The position numbers were made by a program, and so were the translations under genes. Under the pieces are notes generated by a model, which saw only the letters and a program-made list of their open reading frames with translations, was not told the DNA's origin and did no database searches. Positions 8,776 through 17,409 of a stretch of 40,143 nucleotides of DNA are shown in pieces (within the stretch, counting starts at the first letter, position 1; every line of letters begins with the position of its first letter). The DNA is from 02-FULL-45-11b sp041663485. GTDB lineage: Bacteria > Patescibacteriota > Patescibacteriia > Buchananbacterales > UBA6539. Location of the stretch: positions 1-40,143 of the forward strand of contig JBAYMO010000015.1 of NCBI GenBank assembly GCA_041663485.1. The letters run 5' to 3'.

Positions 8776-9498
8776 TTATTTTTTATAAATACAGACCAAT
8801 GACTGACCAAAATTTTTTATAATCGGAATCCGGCTAATCAATCCGTCAATTTTTCTGATCAAATTATTACTAAACCAAAATTTTGGCAAACCCAAATAAT
8901 GAAGCGGCGGAAACATAGTAGTCGCCCGACAAGTTATCATTTTAAAACCAGCCGCCGAGACTAAGGCTTGCCATTGAGCCAAGGAATAATTATATTGATG
9001 CTGATCCGGATCCCAGCCTTCTTTGGGGCTTGATTTCGGTCGACGACGCAAAATTTGGCGACCAACAAAACGAAAAAGTCGTTCCCATTTGTCGTGCATA
9101 GCCGGAAAAGTAATCATAGCTAGACCATCGGGTTTTAATAAACGATAAGCCTCTTTGAGCATTAAATCGGGGTGAATTACATGCTCAATAATATCGATGG
9201 CCAAAATTCGGTCAAAATCTTCATGAAGCGGTAAGTCTTCCACGTTGGCTGACATCACCTCAAAATTATCCAAATGATAGTAATTAATTAATTGGCGCGC
9301 CGTATCTAAACTCTTGGCATTAACATCCACCCCCAGCATTTTCTTAAAATTACCCTGATAAACCAAAGCCTGAACGCCATCACCACAGCCAATATTTAAT
9401 ACCGTTTGAGTATGGTTTAAAGGAAAAAATTCAGGATAAATAACGCCGGAGACTAATTTGCCCTTTTTAAAATTTATCGGCGAATCTTGATAGTTCAC
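8776..9498 (-). CDS. Class I SAM-dependent methyltransferase
   Basis: A 240-residue methyltransferase of the Methyltransf_11 group. Motif I is TVLNIGCGDGVQALVYQG, motif II is MLGVDVNAKSL, then FDRILAIDIIEHV and LKPDGLAMITFPAMHDKWERL. A basic insert (FVGRQILRRRPKSSPKEG) before YNYSLAQWQALVSAAGF could contact a membrane or a phosphate-bearing substrate. The start overlaps the stop of the upstream GT4 gene (ATGA at 9495-9498), so it is translationally coupled. The family is clear and the substrate is not. Confidence 0.88.
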   Translation of the reverse strand: MNYQDSPINFKKGKLVSGVIYPEFFPLNHTQTVLNIGCGDGVQALVYQGNFKKMLGVDVNAKSLDTARQLINYYHLDNFEVMSANVEDLPLHEDFDRILAIDIIEHVIHPDLMLKEAYRLLKPDGLAMITFPAMHDKWERLFRFVGRQILRRRPKSSPKEGWDPDQHQYNYSLAQWQALVSAAGFKMITCRATTMFPPLHYLGLPKFWFSNNLIRKIDGLISRIPIIKNFGQSLVCIYKK

Positions 9499-10613
9499 AA
9501 TTGATAAAAGATTGATTTAATTTTTTCCGCGATTGGCTGCCAGTCATAATTTTTCATCACTAAATCCCGGCCATTATTTTTTATTGTTTCATAAAGCTTT
9601 GGCTCATCTAAATATTGCTTGATTTTTAAAGCCAAATCTCTAGGATTACCCACCTCGGCAAATAAACCAGTCTTATTCGCCTGCAAAAAATCGGGAATCC
9701 CGCCAATTTTTGTGCCAATTACCGGCACCCCGGCCGCCATTGATTCTAAAAAGGCCGAACCTAAACCTTCAGAGCGTGAAGTACGCACGAAAATATCTGA
9801 GACTTTGAGGTATCGGGGCAAATCCCGCTGATTAACATAACCGATAAATAAGACTTTATGCTTGACGCCTATTTCTTGGGCCAAAGCTTTTAAATTGGTT
9901 TCCAGTCTGCCACAACCAATAATCATTACCTTAATGGGCAAATCTTTAATCGCCTTAATTAAAGTATCGATACCATTTTTATAAACCAATCGCGAAATAG
10001 TAGTTACTACTTTTTCGTCCTGGCTAATGCCTAAATCTTTTTTTAGCTCGGCCATAGTTTCATCAGAAAATTCTTTAGCAAAATTAGTTAGATTGACACC
10101 ATTGGGAATAATTTCCATGGATTTACTGAAACCATATTTCTTGGCACGCTGAGCCAAAAAGTTACTGATAGCTTGAATGAAATCCGCCCGGCGATAAATA
10201 TTTTTATAAAGTGGGCGCATAAACCAAGTGCGACTCCAAATCCGCAATAGTGAATCACCCTCCTGCAGGGTTAAAAAATATTTCAATTCGGGATTATTCT
10301 TTTTTAATCTCGAGGCAATAATACCCGATTGGTTGGCCATAATGGCCCAAACCACATCATATTTATTTTCTTGCAATAAAGCATCGGCTTTTTGATAACC
10401 AATAATTGGAAAAAAATACTTACTCAAAAAACTATGACCGACACGGTAAACGTTAACCCTGCCAATTTTTTCTTGTTCGGGCTGGCGGCCATCTAAATTC
10501 ACCGTCACCAAATCAAAATCAATATCCGAAATTCGGTCAGTAATATCTTTAACGGCTAACTCAGCGCCTCCGACAAACGGCAAGTAAGCCAAAGAAATAA
10601 TGAGTACTTTCAT
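9495..10613 (-). CDS. Glycosyltransferase, GT4 (group 1) family
   Basis: A 372-residue GT-B glycosyltransferase with the N-terminal ISLAYLPFVGGAELAVKDI loop. The donor side has KVVTTISRLVYKNGIDTLIKAI and RTSRSEGLGSAFLESMAAG, with E-x7-E intact, followed by VPVIGTKIGGIPDFL. It starts at the base where the upstream dehydrogenase stops, and its stop overlaps the next gene by four bases. No unusual insertions or truncations are visible. It probably acts early in the glycan pathway, given its position next to the precursor genes; this is inferred from gene order only. Confidence 0.92.
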   Translation of the reverse strand: MKVLIISLAYLPFVGGAELAVKDITDRISDIDFDLVTVNLDGRQPEQEKIGRVNVYRVGHSFLSKYFFPIIGYQKADALLQENKYDVVWAIMANQSGIIASRLKKNNPELKYFLTLQEGDSLLRIWSRTWFMRPLYKNIYRRADFIQAISNFLAQRAKKYGFSKSMEIIPNGVNLTNFAKEFSDETMAELKKDLGISQDEKVVTTISRLVYKNGIDTLIKAIKDLPIKVMIIGCGRLETNLKALAQEIGVKHKVLFIGYVNQRDLPRYLKVSDIFVRTSRSEGLGSAFLESMAAGVPVIGTKIGGIPDFLQANKTGLFAEVGNPRDLALKIKQYLDEPKLYETIKNNGRDLVMKNYDWQPIAEKIKSIFYQL

Positions 10614-11866
10614 TAAAGGGTATAATATTTAAATCCGGCCGCTTGGGCTTCATCTTTAGAATGCAGACCTTTGATGTCAAACAAAGCTGGCTGATCAAGG
10701 CAAAGCTGTCGTAAATTAGTTAAAGAAAATTCTGAACCGGAAAAAATCTGATGCGGAGAAAAAATTACAATGCCATCAAATTTTTCTGTGGGCGGCCAAG
10801 TTTTTATTAAATTAACTTGAAAATAATCCAAATGTTCAACCTTTTTTACCACCGGATCAAAACCATAAACTTGACTCCCCTGCGCTTTTAATTCTTGCGC
10901 TAATTCTTTAGCTTTACTGTTTCTGGTATCAGGCACATTTTCTTTAAAGGTCAAACCCAGAATTAAAATGTTTTTTTTGCCGGCTAGCTTCGAGGCCACA
11001 AAAGCCGGCATTCCTTCCGTAACTTTTCTTCCCGCTAAAATCACTTTGGATTTATAGCCGACTTGCTCGGCTTTGTAAGTTAAATAATACGGATCAACGT
11101 CAATACAATGGCCACCAACCAGGCCCGGCTGATATTTGTGAAAATTCCACTTCGTGCCCGCCGCCGCTAAAACATCACGGGTGGATATGCCCAAGCGGTC
11201 AAAAATTAAAGCCAATTCATTCATCAAGGAAATATTTAAATCACGCTGAACGTTTTCAATCACTTTGGCCGCTTCCGCGACTTTCAGATTCGGCGCTTGA
11301 TGAATTTGGGTAAAACTGCCATAGACCGCCGCAATTTTTGCCAAAGCTTCCTTGTCGCTGCCGGCAACAATCTTAACAATTTTATCAATCGTATGAACCC
11401 GGTCGCCAGGATTAATCCGCTCCGGCGAATAACCGATTTTAAAATCTTGATTAAATTTTAAACCGGATTCTTTTTCCAAAATAGGCAAACAGATTTCTTC
11501 CGTGCAGCCAGGATAAACCGTGCTCTCGTAAACAACGATGGAGCCAGCCGTTAGATTTTGACCAACAATTTTCGAAGCACTTTGGAGCGGCGCCAAATCC
11601 GGTTGTTTATCTGCCGTCACCGGTGTCGGCACGGCCACAATAATAAAATTTGCGTCTTTAATAATGGCCGGATCGGCTGAATAGTTAATATTATAGCTAG
11701 TCAAATTTTGCACTTCACCGGTTTCATCAAACCCATTTTTCAAATCGATGATTTTCTTGGCGCTGATGTCAAAACCGCTCACGACAAAATTTTTAGACAG
11801 CAGACAAGCCAACGGCAAACCCACATAGCCTAAACCGACGATACAAATTCTAATATCATTTTTCAT
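10613..11866 (-). CDS. Nucleotide-sugar 6-dehydrogenase (UDP-HexNAc type)
   Basis: A 417-residue NAD-dependent dehydrogenase that oxidises the C6 alcohol of a UDP-sugar to a uronic acid. The NAD site GLGYVGLP is at residues 11-18, the central domain includes VVYESTVYPGCTEE and YSPERINPGD, and the catalytic cysteine (about residue 254) sits in GGHCIDVDPYYLTYKA. That cysteine context belongs to the WbpA/WbpO/TviB group, which uses UDP-GlcNAc or UDP-GalNAc, and not to the UDP-glucose group (GGxCFPKD). The ATG at 11866 is chosen because the protein then starts a few residues before the first strand. It lies downstream of the epimerase and supplies an acidic sugar for the glycan. Confidence 0.88.
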   Translation of the reverse strand: MKNDIRICIVGLGYVGLPLACLLSKNFVVSGFDISAKKIIDLKNGFDETGEVQNLTSYNINYSADPAIIKDANFIIVAVPTPVTADKQPDLAPLQSASKIVGQNLTAGSIVVYESTVYPGCTEEICLPILEKESGLKFNQDFKIGYSPERINPGDRVHTIDKIVKIVAGSDKEALAKIAAVYGSFTQIHQAPNLKVAEAAKVIENVQRDLNISLMNELALIFDRLGISTRDVLAAAGTKWNFHKYQPGLVGGHCIDVDPYYLTYKAEQVGYKSKVILAGRKVTEGMPAFVASKLAGKKNILILGLTFKENVPDTRNSKAKELAQELKAQGSQVYGFDPVVKKVEHLDYFQVNLIKTWPPTEKFDGIVIFSPHQIFSGSEFSLTNLRQLCLDQPALFDIKGLHSKDEAQAAGFKYYTL

Positions 11867-11890
11867 AAAGATAAAACCATAAATTACCAA

Positions 11891-12862
11891 TTAAATTTCT
11901 TGATTAGGCTGGCCATAATAATTTTTATACCAATCGATAAATTTTTTCAAACCTTCGTTAATGCCGATAACCGGTTGCCAACCTAGAATATCTTTTGCCT
12001 TGGTAATGTCGGCGTAGGTTGCTTCTACGTCACCCGGTTGAGCCGACAAATAATTAATCTTGGCCTTAACGCCCAAATGCTGTTCAATTATTTTTACAAA
12101 ATCATTTATAATAACCGGCTGATTATGTCCCAAATTAAATATTTCGTAGCCTTGGCATTTTTTACCCGCCGCGATTACACCGGCTACAATATCATCAATA
12201 TAGGTGAAGTCGCGCTTAAGCTGGCCTTGGCTATAAACATCAATCGGCTGACCGGCCAAAATCGCTTTAGTAAATTTAAAATATGCCATATCCGGCCGAC
12301 CCCAGGGTCCATAAACGGTAAAAAATCTTAAACCGGTAACATTGAGACCAAAAAGATGGTGATAGACATAGGCCTCCAGTTCATTGGCCTTTTTGGTAGC
12401 CGCGTACAAAGATATTGGTTGATCAACTAAATCACTTTCCGCGAAAGGAATCTTTTGATTATTACCGTAAACTGATGACGATGAAGCAAAAATAAAATCC
12501 TTAACTCTAAATTCACGGCTTAACTCTAATAAATTATGGGTCCCTAAAATATTTGAATCAATATAGACCTGCGGGTTCTCCAAAGAATATCTCACGCCGG
12601 CTTGGGCGCCCAAATGATATATTTGATCAAACACGTTTTCTTCAAAGATTTTTCTCAAAGATTTTAAATCACTTAGGTCGCGGCGATAAATTTTAACCTT
12701 CAAACCGGACAAAAGATGATTTATTCTATCTTCTTTAAGCTGCGGATCATAATACGAATTGAAGTTATCCAAACCGACAACTTCGTTGCCCTGCTCGGCT
12801 AAGGCTTTGGCCACAGCCGAACCAATAAAACCAGCCGCTCCAGTAACAAAAATTTTAGACAT
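11891..12862 (-). CDS. NAD-dependent nucleotide-sugar epimerase, UDP-glucuronate 4-epimerase-like
   Basis: A 323-residue extended short-chain dehydrogenase. The NAD motif GAAGFIGS is at residues 8-15, the active-site serine-rich segment is ASSSSVYG, and the catalytic pair lies in YAATKKANE. The sequence LDNFNSYYDPQLKEDR and the segment GPWGRPDMAYFKFTKAI with RDFTYIDDIV are hallmarks of UDP-glucuronate 4-epimerases (LspL/Cap1J group). It is the first gene of the leftward glycan block, and the dehydrogenase follows 24 bases downstream. The pair would give an epimerised sugar acid. Because the dehydrogenase looks HexNAc-specific, the true substrate could be UDP-GlcNAcA instead of UDP-GlcA. Confidence 0.88.
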   Translation of the reverse strand: MSKIFVTGAAGFIGSAVAKALAEQGNEVVGLDNFNSYYDPQLKEDRINHLLSGLKVKIYRRDLSDLKSLRKIFEENVFDQIYHLGAQAGVRYSLENPQVYIDSNILGTHNLLELSREFRVKDFIFASSSSVYGNNQKIPFAESDLVDQPISLYAATKKANELEAYVYHHLFGLNVTGLRFFTVYGPWGRPDMAYFKFTKAILAGQPIDVYSQGQLKRDFTYIDDIVAGVIAAGKKCQGYEIFNLGHNQPVIINDFVKIIEQHLGVKAKINYLSAQPGDVEATYADITKAKDILGWQPVIGINEGLKKFIDWYKNYYGQPNQEI

Positions 12863-12975
12863 ACATTACAAATTCGACTAAAAAATCGGCTCGAACCGGT
12901 TTAATAAAATTAAATAATTTAGCCAAAATTAAGCTTGCTAAATAATTTATTATACCTTATTATTATTATATAAAT

Positions 12976-13012
12976 ATTGATTTTGGTCAAGCCCAGAATC
13001 AATGTTTATATA
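12976..13012. promoter_or_regulatory. Divergent promoter region with dyad
   Basis: The 193-base gap between the epimerase and the rightward GT4 gene is very AT-rich. A candidate rightward promoter is TTGGTC (12983-12988) with TATATA at 13007-13012. The leftward strand reads TTGACC at nearly the same place (12990-12985), with AT-rich -10 candidates beyond it, including TATAAT at 12954-12949. ATTGATT (12976-12982) and AATCAAT (12997-13003) form an inverted repeat across the shared -35 zone, a possible operator. None of the -10/-35 pairs is perfect. Confidence 0.4.
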
Positions 13013-13055
13013 TCTAAAAACAATTAAACTCTGCTAAAAAACAAAGGAAAAATAT

Positions 13056-14180
13056 ATGTCAAATAAGCCAAAAATCCTCTACATTATCACCCAATCCGAA
13101 TTCGGCGGCGCCGGTCGGTATGTTTTTGATTTGGCAACTGCTTTAGCCAAAGAATTTGAAGTAGTGGTGGCAGCCGGCGGACAAGAAGAACTTTTTGATC
13201 TGCTGGAATCAGCCGGTATCAAAACCTTCAGACTCAAGCACCTAGTCAGAGAAATTGACCCAATAAATGATTTGGCCGCGGTTTGGGAGATTAAAAAATT
13301 AATTAAAACCTTAAGACCGGATGTCGTCCACCTCAATAGCAGCAAAGCAGGCGTGGTCGGGGCTTTGGGAGCAAAGTTAGCCGGTATTAAAAAGGTTGTT
13401 TATACGGCTCATGGTTTTGTTTTTAACGAACCCTTGCCATGGATGAAAAAAAATTTGTATATTTTTTTGGAAAGATTTACCGCCAAATTTAAAACGGCTA
13501 TTATTTGCGTCTCTGAATTTGACCGACAGACCGGTTTAAAATATAAAATCGCTTCCGACAAAAAATTAGTTACAATTTATAACGGCATTGAGATGATTGA
13601 TTTTCTAAACAGAAAAACCGCCCGGGAAAAACTTGGCTTGCCGGCTGAAAATTTTATTGTCGGGACAATTGCTAATTTTTACCCCACTAAAGGCCTTAAT
13701 TATCTAATTGCGGCGGCGGCCGAAGTAATAAAACAAAACCCAAACATCATTTTTCAGCTCATCGGTTTTGGCGATTTAGCTGATCAACTTCAAGCCGAAG
13801 TAAAAAAATATAATTTAGAGAATAATTTTAAAATCTTTGACGGAAAAATATTAAATGGTCAAGGAAAAATTTATCTAAAGGCTTTTGACGCTTTTGCTTT
13901 ATCTTCAGTCAAAGAAGGCTTACCTTACACTATTCTTGAAGCCATGCAAGCCGGCTTGCCCATTGTCGCCACCAAAGTCGGCGGCATACCAGAAACTATT
14001 CAAAATGAAAAAAATGGTCTTTTGGTTGAGTCAAAAAATAGTCAGGCGATAGCAAAAGCAATTTTGCGAATAGCAAATGATAAAAATTTGGCTCAAGAAT
14101 TTGGCCGCCAAGCCGAAATTGTTGCCCAAGAAAAATTTTTGCTGCCCGGCATGATTGCTAAAACTAAAACACTTTACTAG
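13056..14180 (+). CDS. Glycosyltransferase, GT4 (group 1) family
   Basis: A 374-residue GT-B glycosyltransferase, the only rightward glycan gene after the first two. An AAAGGA element lies just before the ATG. The N-terminus has IITQSEFGGAGRYVFDLATAL, then VVHLNSSKAGVVGALGAKLAG and VVYTAHGFVFNE, typical of transferases acting on polyprenyl-linked acceptors. The donor motif SSVKEGLPYTILEAMQAG has both glutamates, followed by LPIVATKVGGIPETI. It is monocistronic: divergent from the epimerase block and ending just before a strong hairpin. Separate transcription could let it be controlled apart from the main block. Confidence 0.92.
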   Translation: MSNKPKILYIITQSEFGGAGRYVFDLATALAKEFEVVVAAGGQEELFDLLESAGIKTFRLKHLVREIDPINDLAAVWEIKKLIKTLRPDVVHLNSSKAGVVGALGAKLAGIKKVVYTAHGFVFNEPLPWMKKNLYIFLERFTAKFKTAIICVSEFDRQTGLKYKIASDKKLVTIYNGIEMIDFLNRKTAREKLGLPAENFIVGTIANFYPTKGLNYLIAAAAEVIKQNPNIIFQLIGFGDLADQLQAEVKKYNLENNFKIFDGKILNGQGKIYLKAFDAFALSSVKEGLPYTILEAMQAGLPIVATKVGGIPETIQNEKNGLLVESKNSQAIAKAILRIANDKNLAQEFGRQAEIVAQEKFLLPGMIAKTKTLY

Positions 14181-14200
14181 TTTATCTTAAATTAATAGCT

Positions 14201-14239
14201 TATTAACAAAACCTCGATAAAATCGAGGTTTTGTTAATA
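14201..14239. terminator. Bidirectional intrinsic terminator
   Basis: A perfect 18-bp inverted repeat with a 3-base loop (left arm 14201-14218, right arm 14222-14239) lies between the convergent GT4 and O-antigen-ligase-family genes. The outer arms are AT-rich (TTTTGTTAATA on one side, TATTAACAAAA on the other), so both strands give a GC-containing stem followed by a U-rich stretch. It can end transcripts arriving from either side. Confidence 0.75.
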
Positions 14240-14261
14240 TGAAATTTTTTATCTAACCAAA

Positions 14262-16547
14262 CTATTTACTCTTAAACTTTCCGGCTTTAATGGCGGCAAT
14301 AAATTCATTAACCTGAGCGTCTCTGGTTCCCTGACCTAAAATTTTAACTTCCTGAGCCACTTGTATCGCCTCAGACTCTTTTCCCAAGTAGGCATAGGCT
14401 AGAGCCAAATTAATTTTAACTTCAATATTTTTTGGTTGTATAACCGCCAGCTTTTCAGAAAATACTACCACCAACTCGTAATTTTTATTATTAATTGACA
14501 AATTAATCAGCTTCTGCAAAACCGCTTCACTTTCATAAACTATCTTCTGAGATTCCATTAATTTTAACTGATTCAATATTTCTGCCGTATCTTTTTTATT
14601 TAATAAAATCATGATCTGGTCAACTCGCAATTCGATCACCTTGGGATTGATTTCTATCGCCTGCTTAATTAGTTTTAATGACTCATCTATTGTTCTGCTC
14701 GCCTCAGCTGAGTTGTTTTGATTTTTATATAATTGATATAAATACAAATTTGAATAAGAAGCTTCACGATAAATTTGTGAACGAGCCGGAGCCAGTTCAA
14801 CCAACTTCGGCAAAAATGACAAGGCATGATTCAAACGATTTATACTTTCTCCAGTCATTAAACTGTTAGTAACATTATAATGACGCATAGCCAGCAAATA
14901 GAAGGCCGCGTTTTGCGGTTCGTCAGTTATCATTTTTTCCAAATTCTGATCGGCAAATTCAATATATGGCTGAATTTCAGCAATATTTCCCTTAAAATCC
15001 GAAAAAGCCTGATCAATAAATTGAATAAAACGGAAACGATATTCGGGTAAACCGTAGGTCTGGACGTTTAAAACTTTTTGATATTGAGCTATGACTTGAT
15101 CTGAGCTGTAATTGCCCGACGACATGCGAATCGCCTGCAAATAATCCATATTAGCGGAAGCCGGAACAATATTGACAAAGAATACAATAGGAAAAAATGC
15201 CACCACGGAAACGATTAGCGGCCAGCGATAATTACCTTGAGATTCAAGCCAGCTGGGTGAAAACTGTTTAGCCTGTAAAGACATAAAAGCCCAAATAAAC
15301 ATCAACATAATATAAGTTGTCGTGCTCTCAAAAACAAAAAGATCCTGAATGAAAAAAGCCAAAACTAGACCCACTAAAGGCAGCTTAAGAAAAAATGGCT
15401 CGTCGCTTTTATATAAAAAGTAAAGCGGTAAAAAAATAAACACTAAATAAAGGCTTAGTCCCAAAAAACCGGTAGTTACTCCCCGATCAAAAATTACGTT
15501 ATGAGCTCGATCGAACCAAATCTGCGAACCCTCATCGTCATAGATAAAAGCGGGAAAATTTTTATTAAAAATAATGTTAAAATTCTCCAAGCCATAGCCA
15601 AACAAACTTCTGCCCTGCCAACCCGTCCAAGCGGCCTGCCAAGAAGCCAAACGATTGCGCGTCGTAATATCTTCAGCATTAATAAAAGTAATCTTTTTCA
15701 AAACTTCATTGCCTATAACCCAGGAGCTGCTGCGATTTAAATAGAGCAAAGCGCCAGACAATATTAAAACAATAATTAGGGCACCGCTGGTTAATCTGAT
15801 TTTTAAAGATAAATCTTTTCTTAGCAAAATCAAACCACCGCAAAATAACAAGCCAAAAACTAAACCAAATATCGCGCCACGCGTTGAAGTATTAAAAATA
15901 ACATAAATAAACAATAAAAATAAAGCGGCATAATAGGTTTTAAAATACCAGTTGGCATTATTAATAAAAAGATACGCCGCCAGAGCTACTTGAAAAATCA
16001 TGTAGGATGCCAAAAACGACGCGTTGCCAAACCAGGCCGTGGCTCTAAGTCCGCCAGGACTAGCCACGATTTTTAAACCGAAAATCTGGCAGAGAGCAAT
16101 TAGGGAAATAACAAAACCGCTAATTAAAGAAAGATTAAACAAAAAATGCCAATCCGATTTTTCTTTAAAAACGTTAATAATAACGACAAAAAAAGCTAAG
16201 AGATGAAACCAAAATACCAGCCCTTCACTTCTTTCAATATTGCCCCAAAAACTTTTACCAAAATCCAGTCCAAAAAACGAGGAAATAAAAGCGCTAAACA
16301 AAAAAAATACCAAAAATAAAAATATCCAATTTATTTTCGGGCGATACCGGCGGCTTAAATAAACTAGATAAAAATATAAAACAACCAAAGCCTCGGTAAT
16401 AACTTTAAAAACTAGAGCTTTAGGAAAAATATAGGGAAAATAAAAAAGATCATTAACTACCGGCGGAATCAAAGGGATAAATAAAATTAAGCCGGTTAAA
16501 TATAAAATGACCGTTTTTATTTTTTCAATTATTTGATTACTGGCCAT
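14262..16547 (-). CDS. O-antigen ligase/polymerase (Wzy_C) family membrane protein with TPR tail
   Basis: A 761-residue protein. About twelve hydrophobic segments occupy roughly residues 1-430. The large periplasm-side loop contains WFDRAHNVIFDRGVTTGFLG, the HN-x-D-x-G motif of the Wzy_C superfamily (WaaL, Wzy, PglL). The last 300 residues are soluble and look like tetratricopeptide repeats (NAAFYLLAMRHYNVTNSL, KNIEVKINLALAYAYLGKESEA). The family transfers or polymerises polyprenyl-linked glycans outside the membrane, or links them to proteins. The gene start overlaps the end of an upstream TPR gene by 11 bases. With an S-layer-like gene as the next operon, a protein O-glycosyltransferase role is attractive but inferred. 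Confidence 0.85.
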   Translation of the reverse strand: MASNQIIEKIKTVILYLTGLILFIPLIPPVVNDLFYFPYIFPKALVFKVITEALVVLYFYLVYLSRRYRPKINWIFLFLVFFLFSAFISSFFGLDFGKSFWGNIERSEGLVFWFHLLAFFVVIINVFKEKSDWHFLFNLSLISGFVISLIALCQIFGLKIVASPGGLRATAWFGNASFLASYMIFQVALAAYLFINNANWYFKTYYAALFLLFIYVIFNTSTRGAIFGLVFGLLFCGGLILLRKDLSLKIRLTSGALIIVLILSGALLYLNRSSSWVIGNEVLKKITFINAEDITTRNRLASWQAAWTGWQGRSLFGYGLENFNIIFNKNFPAFIYDDEGSQIWFDRAHNVIFDRGVTTGFLGLSLYLVFIFLPLYFLYKSDEPFFLKLPLVGLVLAFFIQDLFVFESTTTYIMLMFIWAFMSLQAKQFSPSWLESQGNYRWPLIVSVVAFFPIVFFVNIVPASANMDYLQAIRMSSGNYSSDQVIAQYQKVLNVQTYGLPEYRFRFIQFIDQAFSDFKGNIAEIQPYIEFADQNLEKMITDEPQNAAFYLLAMRHYNVTNSLMTGESINRLNHALSFLPKLVELAPARSQIYREASYSNLYLYQLYKNQNNSAEASRTIDESLKLIKQAIEINPKVIELRVDQIMILLNKKDTAEILNQLKLMESQKIVYESEAVLQKLINLSINNKNYELVVVFSEKLAVIQPKNIEVKINLALAYAYLGKESEAIQVAQEVKILGQGTRDAQVNEFIAAIKAGKFKSK

Positions 16548-17265
16548 TGATTAATGATTTCTTTTGATCGGCTAAAATCAAATCACGATCAGAAATGAAT
16601 TTTTGATTCTTTGGATCAAATTTTAATAATATTGTATTATACCTCAAAGCCTTGTCATAATTCTTTTCCTGCCAATAAAATCCAGCGAGATACTCATAAA
16701 AACTAACTTCATTTCCCGGATTTTTCTTAGCCCCGTCGAGCATTAATGTTTCAATTTGTGATACTTTGTCGGGCATGGCACTGCGATAAAGATCGGCAAC
16801 GGAGCGATAAATATCAATATTGGCCGGACTTTTTTCTTTAGCCAACAAATAATTTTCTAAACCCTTGGTAGTATCATGATAATTCAACACATATAAATCC
16901 CCTAAGTTATAGTAAGCCGCGCCTTCGTCCGGCCAAGCCTTAATGGCTTTTTCATATTCGGCCTTAGTCAAATCAAATTCACCCAATATTTTATACACAT
17001 TACCTAACTCCAAAATCTTGTTATAATCTTCAGGCGTCTGTTCAAGATCTTTTTTTAAGGAGTCAATTTTAGCCAGAATGTTATCAATTATTTCCGGCTT
17101 TAAGTCCAGATTAAGATACTTTTCCTTTTTCAAGGAATTGTTATTTGATACTGAGCTTGACGACTGATGATAATTCACTAAATATTTATAATAATACCAG
17201 CCCGCGCCAACTAAAACCAGGATTAAAGCCAAAATTACAAAAAATCTTAGAAACTTTTTAATCAT
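16537..17265 (-). CDS. Membrane-anchored TPR protein
   Basis: A 242-residue protein with one N-terminal transmembrane segment (FFVILALILVLVGAGWYYY, about residues 8-26) and a Ser/Asn-rich linker. At least four TPR-like helical pairs follow (DYNKILELGNVYKILGEFDLTKAEYEKAI, AAYYNLGDLYVLNYHD, VSFYEYLAGFYWQEKNYDKALRYN). TPRs bind peptides or partner proteins, so it may scaffold the Wzy_C-family protein whose gene overlaps it and which carries TPRs of its own. A promoter-like pair lies just upstream. The orientation (cytoplasmic tail first, repeats outside) is inferred from the KK-rich N-terminus. Confidence 0.8.
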   Translation of the reverse strand: MIKKFLRFFVILALILVLVGAGWYYYKYLVNYHQSSSSVSNNNSLKKEKYLNLDLKPEIIDNILAKIDSLKKDLEQTPEDYNKILELGNVYKILGEFDLTKAEYEKAIKAWPDEGAAYYNLGDLYVLNYHDTTKGLENYLLAKEKSPANIDIYRSVADLYRSAMPDKVSQIETLMLDGAKKNPGNEVSFYEYLAGFYWQEKNYDKALRYNTILLKFDPKNQKFISDRDLILADQKKSLINGQ

Positions 17266-17297
17266 AAATGTAAAAAATATTTAAAATTTACAGTATT

Positions 17298-17326
17298 ACT
17301 TTATCAAATTTCAGCCAAAATGGCAA
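17298..17326 (-). promoter_or_regulatory. Promoter of the TPR/O-antigen-ligase-family operon
   Basis: On the minus strand TTGCCA (17326-17321) is followed after exactly 17 bases by TAAAGT (17303-17298), a good match to a housekeeping promoter. It lies about 33 bases before the TPR start codon and just after the S-layer gene terminator, in the same direction. Confidence 0.5.
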
Positions 17327-17350
17327 GGGTTAAAAAATTAAAAATATTAA

Positions 17351-17379
17351 AAAAATCCCCGGAAATCCGGGGATTTTTT
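17351..17379 (-). terminator. Intrinsic terminator of the S-layer-like gene
   Basis: An inverted repeat with arms 17351-17363 and 17366-17378 and a GC core (TCCCCGG / CCGGGGA) is followed on the minus strand by a T run. It lies about 30 bases past the stop of the large surface-protein gene and isolates it from the TPR operon. Confidence 0.85.
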
Positions 17380-17409
17380 ACTATATCTGACTTCTACTAA
17401 GAAGTAAGA

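Noticed and set aside
14201..14239. Terminal inverted repeat of an insertion sequence
   Set aside because: The arms are 3 bases apart and lie between two convergent stops, which is the pattern of a terminator; no transposase is nearby.
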